Assembly: GCF_009730915.1 (NCBI RefSeq) | Contig: NC_052480.1 | Coordinates: 806,001-870,000, forward strand | DNA length: 64,000 nucleotides | Direction: 5' to 3' | From: Dioscorea cayenensis subsp. rotundata | Lineage: Eukaryota > Streptophyta > Magnoliopsida > Dioscoreales > Dioscoreaceae | Shown: positions 11,684-23,263 of the stretch, in pieces | How positions within the stretch are numbered: the stretch's first letter is position 1 | Layout of the letters: each line of letters starts with the position of its first letter | Program-made: the position numbers and the translations under genes | The notes under the pieces: generated by a model | Database searches by the model: none | What the model was told of the DNA's origin: nothing | What the model saw: the letters and a program-made list of their open reading frames with translations, nothing else

Positions 11684-14600
11684 ATGACTGAGCCATCGAA
11701 CGTGATTCACATTCGGAACGTAGGGCATGAGATAACTGAGGTAGGCTTGTGATCATGTTCGATAAAAGTGCGATCTTGGTTGAAGTTTTAATCTTTTCCT
11801 TTTCGTTTGCAGAATGATCTGCTTCAATTATTGCAGCCATTCGGTGTGGTCACAAAGATTGTAATGTTGCGGGAGAAAAATCAGGTTTTGAAATTGATTG
11901 TTTTTGTTTAGTGAGTTGTTTTCGTTGAATCATGTAAAAAATGTGTTTTTGAGATTAAATTTAGAGTGACAAAGATGGGAATAAGTTGATTTGATGTTTT
12001 GGTACTTGTTATGCCAGGCTCTTCTCCAGATGTATGATGTGTCTTCTGCTGTTACTACCCTGCAGTACTATGGAAATATGCAGCCAAATATAAGGTATTG
12101 TCCTTATAAAACTGTGTATTTGTTATGATTTTGTGGGTATTGGTATTCTAGCATATGGTTCGGCTTCCATCTTTCTCTTTTCCATTTAATTCAACAAGAC
12201 TGGCTTTAGTTTATATGATTTGACCCCTGTTCAATGGCATGATGCATAGGTCATGTTTTGGTTGGGGGGAAATGAACGAAACTTGTGTGAAAGACCTCTA
12301 GAAAAATCATGGCAAATTGCTTATGAACAATATAGCATTTTTTATCAATTTGAATATTAAATTGCCTCCAGCGTCTATCATGTGGTGCACATCTTTAGGC
12401 TAGGGTTTAACTGCTTGATGCTTCTCAATCATCTCAATTGAAGGTGTTGCGGTTATAATAATTAATAGGAGGTTAATTTGAGAATTTTCTTCTGAACTAT
12501 CTCCCTCTGTTTATTTGAACTTGTGCCATTTGCTGAATTGAGATGTTGATTTTGCTTCAGTTTATTGCCTATGTTATATTTTCTCTTCTTCCTCCAACCT
12601 CATTTTTCCATTTCAGGGGAAGGAATGTTTACATGCAATTCTCTTCACACCAAGAACTAACAACAGCAGAGCAAAGCTCACAAGGACGAAAAGTAGACCA
12701 GGTTTGTGCACTATAAATGGTTAAATCTTAATGAATCTATACTTCTTTTGGTTACCTATGTGGTAAAATAAATGTCCATTCTGTACAGCATTAGCAGCTC
12801 TTTATACTAAGTAAAGATGAAAACATGAAAGATATACTTTCAAGACAAATAATCTGCATATTCATCTTGGCTGTTTACACCCTTTCTCTTTTTAGTGAAG
12901 CGAGTTTTCCGTCTTAAGTTTTTCTCCTTTTTTTATATGTATAATGTGCATACTACTGCAATTGTGGCTAGACAGTACTATATTATGGTCCTCCAGATAT
13001 GATATTTTTTTATCATATTTTCCCAAGCTGAACTATGTCAATCTGTAGTTAGGAAAATTTTCTAACTCATAGGATAGATTTCATGTCTGTGGCTGTCATA
13101 ACGCTGATAGGGGATTGACTTTTACTCACAGGAATGTATCATGTATGAGACTTGTGGAGGGAATGAGTATTTGGCTGGATGTCTCCAACATGTAGGAGCT
13201 TGATTCTGAATAGTAATAATTCATTATAATAATGAGGAAAACATGTTGCACATGATATGGGAAACATCGGATGGTGAAGCAAAAATGCTACCATGCAAAA
13301 GGTGGCTGTTACTGTGTGAGAAACAGGAATGACCAGTTTCTCACATTACCTGATGAACCTGGATTTTCATCCTAACAAATCTCTTTATTCATTATCTTCT
13401 AACTCACCTTCAGCAAGATGTCCTTATACCTAATTATTATGTCTAGGGAAATGGAATTGAACTTTGGATCTATGAAAACAATGAATGAGAAACAAAAAAT
13501 GGAGGCTTTCTGGTTCATAGAACATCATACAGCCACTATAAGGTTTTAGGACTCCAGAAAACAAGATACCCTTTTTATTCAATCTAGGAATTTTACACTA
13601 CTCTGCTTCTCCATGAGGAAGCCACTCAGTTTCTTGCTGGAGCTCTGATACATGCAATATATTATTCTCAGAAGCAGATAAATTTGTGTTTAGCCAGTCA
13701 GTATGAACTTTTGAGAGCTAACTGATGACTTGTGCTTGATTTTTCTTTCTAGTTTTTATTTATCCTCTCCTCATTGCCTTCTACCTATCGTACTTTTTTT
13801 CTTCTTTTTGGTATCAAAACTATTTTTTTTTCCTAATTTTAATTGAGGTTCAATAAAAACCTATTGATATGTCTGTCAATGGTGTGTGCAGGCTGAAGAT
13901 GATCCGGAACGAAAGTTGAAAAAGGAGTTAAAGGTGTGTTCTTTATCCATTATATTTGCTATGGGTGTTGCATACTGCCTCTCTCAAGATATTTTGATTG
14001 AATGGTTGGATATTTTTTATTTGCCAATTCTAATATGTAGTGGGACTTTGCTGTGCGTGAGTTGCTATTGTTGATTATTATTTGTGGCTCAGAGGGAAAT
14101 GTATTTGCTCAATATCAACATGGACTCCAATCTATAGTATAATTGCATACTTGTATACACGTAATGAATGTCTAGCTGTTGTTTCGATATTTTCAGAGTG
14201 GTAATAGCTTAGAATTCTGCAGAAACAAGAAAATTAGGTAAAGTTACTGCCAAATAGCTGTTTTTGCTTAATCGTTAAAATTGAAACACATTTACCAGAA
14301 TATGGGATGGTTGCAGACTTGCATTAACTGCTGGCAAGTTTTAATCTGTAGGAACCTGTAGGAAAAAGATGTTAAAATATCAATATCTGTTTGTTACATG
14401 TAGAATGCTTCTTATCATGCTTATGTCTAGCTTTACTCTCACTACTCATGGCTTGAACTGGAAGACTAAGACATCTCTCGAACACTAATACTGCCCCTAC
14501 CTTTATGCATCTTAAACTTGCACACAGACCATTACTTTCATGCTGGAGTGACTGCCTTATTACTATTGTTATCAGGCAAAACTGAAGGAAGAAAAAAAAC

Positions 14601-17600
14601 TGAAGGCTGCACAGAAAGCAGAAGCCGCCAAACTCCAAGTAAGTTTTGAGTACAAAAACTTCTGTTGTAGAATATTGATAATGTTCAAGATTATCTAAAT
14701 CTTGTGCTCTGTGAATATTTTACTTTGTTTTTAGACACAGAAGACAACCGATGGACTTAAAAGAAGCGGGAGGAAACAAACAAAGAAAGATGCTGATGAA
14801 GAGAATTCTGAGGTGTTCCTAGATCCAGAGACTGTCATAGGAGAAAAGAAACGGCTTTCACCTCAAATGGCTAAGCAATATAATCCTAGTGTGGTTGAAA
14901 AATCGTGAGTAATGAGTTGTTGATTTTTCTGTATGTCCATTGGTTTGGGTAGTGCATAATTAATTCTAATGGCTTGGGTTATCTAAGATGGTATGCTTGG
15001 TGGGAGAAGTGCGGCTTTTTTGTGGCAGATGCAAGCAGCTCTAAACCTCCTTTTGTGATTGTAGGTGAATTTTTCCTTTACTAAAGTTATGAATTTTATT
15101 CTTTTCAGAGTCTCCATTTTTTTGTCTCGAATCTCTCTATAGTTTTCTCCAAATTAATAAAGAGATATGGCTTTATGATCTATCAACACATGATAAGCCA
15201 TGGTTAAAAGAGAGATGGCAATTATATTGGTAGTTATTGGTTGATATTATGGCAGTCTTTGTGGTTGATAGTCATCAATGCATGGCATATGAAGGAAAAC
15301 AACTTGTGTTGGCCTTCATTTGGGAGAATGGTCTCTTCTACAATTTCTGATTGCTCTTCCTTTCTGCATATTAAGCATTTGCCTTTAGCTGAATGAGATT
15401 AGTCTGCTTTGGTTGACAAATTTATTTGAAGTGCTAACAAATTGTAATTTTTGCTAGCATGGTAACTTAGAAGTTTCTAATTCACCCTGTGATACCTTTG
15501 GCAGGTTCTACCACCTCCAAATGTGACTGGGGCCCTTCACATAGGCCATGCCCTTACTGCTGCTATACAGGTTTTCCCTTTATGGTTTTCCCTTTTGTAC
15601 AGGCTTGCTTTATAAACAGTTTATCATAGTGAGTCTTATATGATCCAGGATACAATTATTCGGTGGCGCAGAATGTCTGGTTATAATGCATTGTGGGTGC
15701 CAGGAATGGACCATGCTGGTATAGCAACCCAGGTTGATACTTTTATCAAATTCATTGGTTGTTTGTCATATTTTAGTTTTCTTATTGCTACCTAAATTTT
15801 TGGCACACTTGCTTCAGGAAGCAAAAATTATCAAACTCATGATTTAGTGTTGTCGTGATGTCCTATTATTTCTCTCAATTAATTATCTAGTGCTATTGCT
15901 ACTTTGATTTTAATGTAATGTGCTTGGATATTTTAACCGAGTGTGTACTAGGATATGATTTGTCTTTTCATTTTTGTAGACCATTGGTGTAAGTTTCATG
16001 GAACAGTGCTAAGTTCCCATCAAGATTCAATGTCTACATGAAATCCTAAAATTTTCTGACAATTGCTTGATCTTGGTGCGAGCTGTCTGCTGCTTGTTTG
16101 AATGCAGCCAATTTGCTCATTGGAATATAGATTGTGGAGAACATGGTGGTTTCTAAACTCTGAAATTTCAACATGTTGAATTAGGTTTCTTCTCTGAAGT
16201 GGAATGGCCCAAGATTTTACTTGGTTTACAGAATTTTTTTCCTTTATGCATATAATGGGACTTCAGGTTGCCATCATGTATGCTGATTACTGAATGTTAA
16301 TTTTGTATGCTGCAGGTGGTTGTGGAGAAGAAGCTAATGCGTGAATGCAATCTAACAAGGCATGATATTGGGCGTGAGAGATTTGTATCCATGGTATTGT
16401 ACCTAAATAAAGATCTTTACATTTTTCTTGTTTGAATTCTGGTGTAGTGACATTTTCGAATCTATTTTTTTATTTTATTTTTTGTTCAGACATTTTAGCC
16501 ATTAAAACTATTAAAGTGAATTTCTTTGATCAATTCATCAATGCTGGAAGTCTTCATTGATGCATTGTGTCTCTTATATATGTTTTTTTCCTGTAAATGT
16601 ATATGAAATTTGTTTTGCTGTCCCTTCTCATGACTATCAGTATTTTGTTAGGTTTGGGAATGGAAGAATCAGTATGGTGGCACAATATTGAACCAGGAAC
16701 GCAGGCTTGGTGCGTCACTTGATTGGTCTCGTGAGGTTATTTGTCCTAATCTTTTAAACTTTTAGCTTAGAAAAATATTCCTTCTATGTTTGCCCATTTT
16801 TGCTATCATTTAACAAAATGTGGTTTTATATTCTTTGGATCTTTTTTTTTTCTTGTCAGTGTTTTACTATGGATGATCAAAGGTCAAAGGCAGTGACAGA
16901 GGCTTTTGTGAGACTGTATAGAGAAGGCCTAATCTATAGGTCTGATTATTATTTACTTAGCGGATCAAATCATGAATAATTCTGGAGTGTGCATGAAAGT
17001 CCAACTTCTTATCTTCTTGCAATAGCTTGAAGTTTTGATTCTAAAGCATGTTTTAACCAAAAACTCCTCTTATATAAGAACTTTTAGATTCCTGTTTTGT
17101 ATCAGAAGGCTACTGATGATGTTTTGCAACTTTGTCCACTTTAAGTTACAATGGTCTTTTTTGCCTTCAGGGATAATCGTCTTGTGAATTGGGACTGCAC
17201 ATTACGAACAGCAATATCTGACATTGAAGTATGCCTCTGGAACATTTATTATATAAATTCTACAGGTAGAAGGTTTTTGGTTTTTATGAATTTTCCTCAA
17301 TAACATGACTGCAGGTTGATGTTAAAGAAATCAAAGAGGAGACTTTGTTAAAGGTTCCTGGGTATCAGTCCCCAGTTCAGTTTGGTGTATTATTGTCATT
17401 TGCTTATCCTCTTGAGGAAGGTTTGGGAGAGGTGGTTGTTGCAACTACCAGAATTGAGACAATGCTTGGCGACACTGCAATTGCTATCCATTCTGAAGAC
17501 AAACGATATAATCATTTACATGGAAAATTTGCCATCCATCCTTTTAATGGGAGGAGACTTCCCATAGTTTGTGATGATATCCTTGTAGATCCTAATTTTG

Positions 17601-20600
17601 GTACCGGGGCTGTGAAAGTAAGCTTTTCTTAATCGGAAAGTTTACTTGCTGTATCTTTTGAAGTTTTCTTGTCAGTTCAGCTGATTTTATTTTATTTTTC
17701 CGATGTTGGTGGATTCTATAAAGTTTGTTTGATTGCAGATCACCCCTGCTCATGATCATAATGATTATGAAGTTGGAAGGCGCCATAATCTTGAAATCAT
17801 CAATATATTCACAGATGATGGAAAGATAAATTCTAATGGCGGCACACAATTTGAAGGGATGCCACGCTTTAAAGCTCGTGTGGCCGTGACTGAGGCTTTG
17901 CAGGAGAAGGTATATGCTCTGTACTCATGTCATTGTGCAACTGGTGTGTTGATTTGCTGAATCATTCTGGTTGGGATTAGCCGAAGTTGGTCCTTGAGGT
18001 CGAGTGTGATTTGCTGTATGGTAGTTATTTTAAGCCATCTCCAATCAGTAGCAGTTGTGAGTGAGTCTTGTGACTTGGTGATCTGTTTTCAACGTGCAAT
18101 ATCTTTATACATTCTTACATTTGTTAGTCATAGTCAATATTTTCTATAAAATTGTTGAAGAATTATTAAAGAATATTAGGATTTTTTTATATCCAATATT
18201 TAAAAAGTGAGTTCTAAATTCTTATTAGAATTTAATTATCGATTATTGGGTCATAAATTTTGGAGGGAGTTCTGTACTATATTCATCTTTTGTTGAATCT
18301 CAGAAAAGCCTGTATTCTTGGTTTTATTGCTTTGATTAGGCAAAGTAGATTTTGCTTACCAGAAAGTGACACTTGCAATTGTTTCAACTGTTTCCTTTTA
18401 TGGTTTAACCTTTTGCTGTAGTAGCCTAGTTTGTATCCATTTCAGTTTTGTATTTCACCAATCTTGGTTCTTCACAACTTTCCATTCATTAATTATACAG
18501 TTTTTGTCTTCCTTGATTTTTTTTGGTTGGTGGTTTTGGCAATGCATCTGCCTGTAAAAGGTACCTTGATTATCTTAATAAGCATTTACATGTGTGTAAT
18601 GATGTGTCATGTTTAATTTTTCCTTTTGGTTCCTAAATGTTGTTCTGTATTCTGTAAGTCACTGACAAAAGCTTTTCTCGAACTAGGGACTTTATAGAGG
18701 TGTTCAAAAGAATGAAATGAAACTGGGTATATGTTCAAGAAGCGACGATGTTGTGGAACCAATGATAAAGCCACAATGGTATGTCAACTGTAGTAGCATG
18801 GCAAAGCTTGCGCTTGATGCTGTGATGGACAATGATAACAAAAAGATTGAAATAATTCCAGAGCATTATGAACTTGAGTGGAAGAGGTTCTTTTCAATTC
18901 CTTTGAACCCTTCAAGATAGTGTAATAGGAGTCATGTGAAATTCGTGCTTCTGTTTATCTCATTTTTATCTTGCAGATGGCTGGAGAATATTCGTGATTG
19001 GTGCATATCAAGGCAGCTTTGGTGGGGACACCGGATACCTGCTTGGTATGCTGTTCTGGAAGATGACCCATTTAAAGCTGTTGGATCTTATGATGACCAC
19101 TGGGTGGTGGGAAGAAATGAAGAGGAAGCAGTTTCTGAAGTTAAGCGGAAGTTCCCAGGAAAGGACTTTCAGATTACTCAAGACCCTGATGTATTGGATA
19201 CATGGTTTTCGTCTGGACTCTTTCCATTATCGGTGCTTGGTTGGCCTGATGATACAAAAGATCTTCAGGTTTTCTATCCAACTTCAGTTCTTGAAACTGG
19301 GCATGACATCCTATTCTTCTGGGTTGCTAGAATGGTGATGCTTGGAATGAAACTTGGTGGCGATGTTCCTTTCAGGAAGGTAAAAGATAATGCATTATGA
19401 ATCACCTTGTTCACATCAAGAAAGTTTATATTTCATAAGATTGGGCCAAAGTTGGACTTGCAATAAGAAACTAAACAATTACCAGTTGCCTCATATTTCC
19501 TAGCTTTATTTTTATTCAACTTCTTTATCACAAGCTGCCTACACTGAAGAACCACAAACTACAGAATGTTCCAGATCAAAACAGCCTGCCATATAGCATA
19601 ACTAATTCACAAAGTGAGTAATAGAGTTCCCATCAACTAAAAGTCATATACATGTGCAGAGATTATTGTTAACTGCATCCTTATCACATATTCTATGAGC
19701 TTTTCTGAATTCCTGTATTAAATCTATAATGTAACATAAGTGATTGGTAAAATGTTTGGTGAAGTCAAAATGAGTGAGAAGAAAAGTATAGGTTTGCTTT
19801 CTAAACTTGGAGTTATTTCCTTTGTTTTTGTTTTTTTTTGTTTTTGGTTCTGTTAGTGTAATCATCATAAGTCTGCCAGTTAAGGTATCTTGAAGTAAGT
19901 CTGCTTAATTCAAGTGTTTAAAATTTTTGGTTGTAGTGCCAGCGTCTTGCACAGAAGTAATTTTTCTTACAAAGCTTTTTAAATTTAACTTCGAAATGAC
20001 TTTAATTGGTTAGGCTGGTATATGTCTCTCTTAAAATTATTTCTCTAATATTGCATTTGTTTGTGATGAATTGTATTCATTTCTTACTTGAGATGTTATT
20101 ATGCTGTTGGATTATTTTATGCTTGCATTCCTCATTTTAGTCACAAGCTGCTTAAATTTGAGCCTGTTATTTGAAGTAATAAAAGTTTTACCTTTTCTTA
20201 CCAAGGTTTACTTGCATCCAATGATTCGTGATGCTCATGGCCGTAAGATGTCCAAGTCCCTTGGCAATGTTATTGATCCACTTGAAGTAATAAATGGTGT
20301 TTCTTTAGAAGGACTTCACAAACGACTTGAGGAGGGTAATTTGGACCGGAAGGAATTGGCTATTGCAAAAGAAGGACAGGTGAAAGACTTCCCAAATGGT
20401 ATCCCAGAATGTGGTGCTGATGCCCTCCGATTTGCTTTAGTTACTTATACAGCTCAGGTTTGCTATCACACTACTCATGTCTTATTTGTTTTCATTTTGT
20501 CTGCCTATAATCCATAAAGAAAATTGATTGCATACCTCTGTAAAAGTGGATAACTGCTCATATACTCTTAAAAATCATATTTACTTGTATACCCCGATAA

Positions 20601-22439
20601 AGCATTTTAATTTCCTTATATACACCTGTGGTTGCAAATTAACTTGCAAAGTTTTTGAACATAAAATTGATCTTTGTTTTTTCCTCCTTTTTTGTTTTTC
20701 CAAAATGGATGAAGAAAAGAGGGTAAAGAGTGGTTCAGTTTTTCTATAAAATCTTTTAGTTAACTTTTGGCCAAGGGATATATAAGCAAACAAGAATGAT
20801 TAGTGGGGGTATAGAAGCAAATATCATTTTTACAGGGAGCATATAAGCAATTTCTCATTTTTGTAGGAGCATGTTAGCAAAGAACCCAAATCTAAATTAT
20901 TTGTGTTATGTGTCAGGCTGATAGGATAAACCTGGATGTTCAAAGAGTCATTGGGTATCGTCAGTGGTGTAACAAGTTATGGAATGCCCTGCGTTTTGCT
21001 ATGAGTAAGCTGGGAGATCATTACGTTCCACCTCAGACACTTGTGTTGGCTTCTATGCCTTCCATTTGCAACTGGATTCTTTCTGTCCTCAAACAAAGCT
21101 GTTGAGAAAACTGTCACATCTTTTGAAGCATATAAATTCTCAGATGCAGCAAGTGCAGTGTATTCGTGGTTTCAGTTCCAGTTTTGTGATATATTCATTG
21201 AAGCTATTAAGCCTTACTTTTTCGAGAATTCAGACTATGAATCTGCAAGGGTAGCGGCTCAGGATACCCTGTGGGTATGCCTGGACACTGGCCTGCGTTT
21301 GCTTCATCCCTTGATGCCATTTGTCACTGAAGAGCTTTGGCAGCGTCTTCCCCAGCCAGCAGGATGTGGTGCAAAGAAAGAATCGATTATGATATCTGAT
21401 TATCCTTCTGTTGTGGAGGTGAATGCTGTGAAGTTGTCTGTATCTAACCATTGTTTCTCATTGCTTTTTTTATTCAATGGTTGTTTTTGGTGTTTGTAGG
21501 CATGGACATATGAACAAGTTGAGAGTGACATGGAAAATGTGGTAAATGCCGTGAGAACACTTAGATCATTGCGTCCACCCAGTGATAGAAATGAAAGGTT
21601 ACACTGATGAACTTTACAATCTTCAATTTAAGTGACATTGTTCTTTTTTTTAATTTTTGTTTTGTGTTGTACTTCATGTAGACGTCAAGCTTTTGCGGTT
21701 TGCCGAGGAGAAGATATTGCAGCTGTCATAAGAAGCTATAACTTTGAGATATTGACTCTTGCTTCCTTGTCTTCTTTAATGGTAATGTCTCTCTACAGCC
21801 ATTGACTCATTATTAAGATCTTTTTACAACGGCTGGACATAAATTTGGCTTCAAATATTTTGTGGCTGCCAACTTAATGATTCTTGATTTTTTTTTTTGG
21901 CTTCTCCCAATCAGATCATATGATGGCCTAATTTTGCAAATATTGGTTCTCTTTTAAAGCATGAGTTTGTTCTTTCTATTCCCAGTTATGATCTTCATTT
22001 GTAACTTTTGCAGGTTGTTGCAGAGGGTGACAGTAAGTTGACTGGGTGTGGATGTGGAGTTGTGAATGAAAAACTTTCTGTATATTTGCAACTTCACGGA
22101 TCACTTAATGTGGATGTCGAACTTACAAAACTCGCAAGAAAACGTGACGAAATACAAAAGTAAGTTCCATCTCATAGTTTGGATGCTATGCTTAGGAAAG
22201 GTGATTTGTCAACGCATAACTACCTACCTACCTACCTGCCTTTTATTGAAGATTTTTATTGTGTTTGCAGATTGGCCAATACATTGTCACAGATGATGAA
22301 TTCTACAGGCTACAAGGAAAAAGCTCCTGCCAATATCCAAGAAGATGACATCAAGAAGCTAAATTCTTATATGGAGGAGCTAAAGATCATCGGCGAAGCT
22401 GAAAAAGACCTTGAACACATGATTGATGGACAAAAGTGA
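11684..22439 (+). CDS. Valyl-tRNA synthetase with PTB-type RRM exons at its 5' end; frame break in exon 20
   Basis: Coding exons: 11684-11740, 11813-11884, 12018-12094, 12617-12701, 13892-13933, 14576-14638, 14735-14904, 14988-15060, 15505-15570, 15649-15732, 16316-16393, 16652-16735, 16860-16939, 17171-17228, 17315-17617, 17739-17909, 18687-18886, 18977-19379, 20206-20457, 20917-21418, 21500-21597, 21682-21781, 22014-22159, 22271-22439. Exons 1-4 (97 codons) match RRM1 of plant polypyrimidine tract-binding proteins ([20 protein letters not shown]). Exons 5-24 form a class I valyl-tRNA synthetase that charges tRNA-Val: Lys-rich extension, HIGH near residue 225, editing domain with [24 protein letters not shown] near 736, anticodon-binding region and C-terminal coiled coil. 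The phase-0 junction keeps the frame. An extra A at 21091-21093 causes TGA at 21103-21105 (868 residues); without it 1143 residues are encoded. No in-frame ATG begins exon 5, and the first synthetase Met is in exon 7. Confidence 0.9.
20535..20868. mobile_element. Long-hairpin MITE within intron 19 of the valyl-tRNA synthetase gene
   Basis: The left arm, from CTCTGTAAAAGTGGATAACT at 20536 to CTTGTATACCCC at 20595, pairs with the right arm, from GGGGTATAGAAGC near 20806 to TTTTTGTAGGAGC near 20868. Weaker complementarity continues inward (CTTATATACACCT against AGGGATATATAAG) to a loop near 20700. It has no coding capacity, and its family is unassigned. Confidence 0.7.
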
Positions 22440-23162
22440 TCAAACTGATTGAAACTTGTTACACTGGTGTTCCCTTGATATTTTTCTGCTCCCTGACAGT
22501 GGGAGGAGATACCTGAAATGTCAGCTGGCCGTTGCTCTCTCAGCATATATAATTGTTTCTTGGATTTTTGATTATTCTATTATATTATTTATAACACTAT
22601 CATTATCAGAACCCTTATTTATTCTCAAGTGTCTCATTGTGTTGAATTTAATTTCCCAGAGGACCATTTAGCAGTTCTCTTCCTTTGTTTTCACCTAGAA
22701 AAGTTAATTATTGGCCGCATGATGTAGGCTTTTTTTTTTCTTCTAAATCCCCGAAAAAATGATTTGTTTGAAAGGAACTGTTATTATAAAGATTTAATTA
22801 ATGTCTCACAAGTTTATAAATAAAAATCACAATGCAAGTTCAAGGAATTTCAAATCTTATTTTTATTTATTTATTTATAGATAAATGTGGATAAATTATA
22901 ATTTTATTGAATAAAAAGCAACAAGAAACAAAAGATAGATTTTTTTCACCCGAAGTGAGGAAATAAAAGAATTAAAGATGAAAGCTGGGAAGGCGGAAGA
23001 GACCTTTTTGTTTCTCAGGCCATCTTGATTTGAGATTATAGCGACTAAGAAATCGAGTGAGCGCTTAATAAAATCTTATTTTAATTAAACCTTTTCCTTT
23101 AAATAATATATTTTTAATAACTCCTTTTTTTTTTGGGATATAATTAAATAATTTAAATTACC
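22440..23162. other. 3' flank of valyl-tRNA synthetase and intergenic spacer
   Basis: It includes the probable 3' UTR after TGA at 22437-22439. At 22861-22930 lies a short LINE-like 3' tail on the minus strand (GATAAATGTGGATAAATTAT then ATTTTATTGAATAAAAAGC) resembling those at 4671 and 54831. No gene is seen. Confidence 0.5.
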
Positions 23163-23263
23163 GGCCCGCGCACAAGACGTAAGGACAATGCCCGATCACC
23201 GCCCGGTCTTTATATTTCCTCATTCCTTCGATTGAGAAAAGAGAGAGAGAGAGAAAGAGGGGA

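Noticed and set aside
12702..13891. A separate first exon for valyl-tRNA synthetase within this intron
   Set aside because: ATGs at 13869 and 13879 are out of frame with exon 5, and no Lys/Glu-rich N-terminal exon is visible. The joined model is preferred but not proven.
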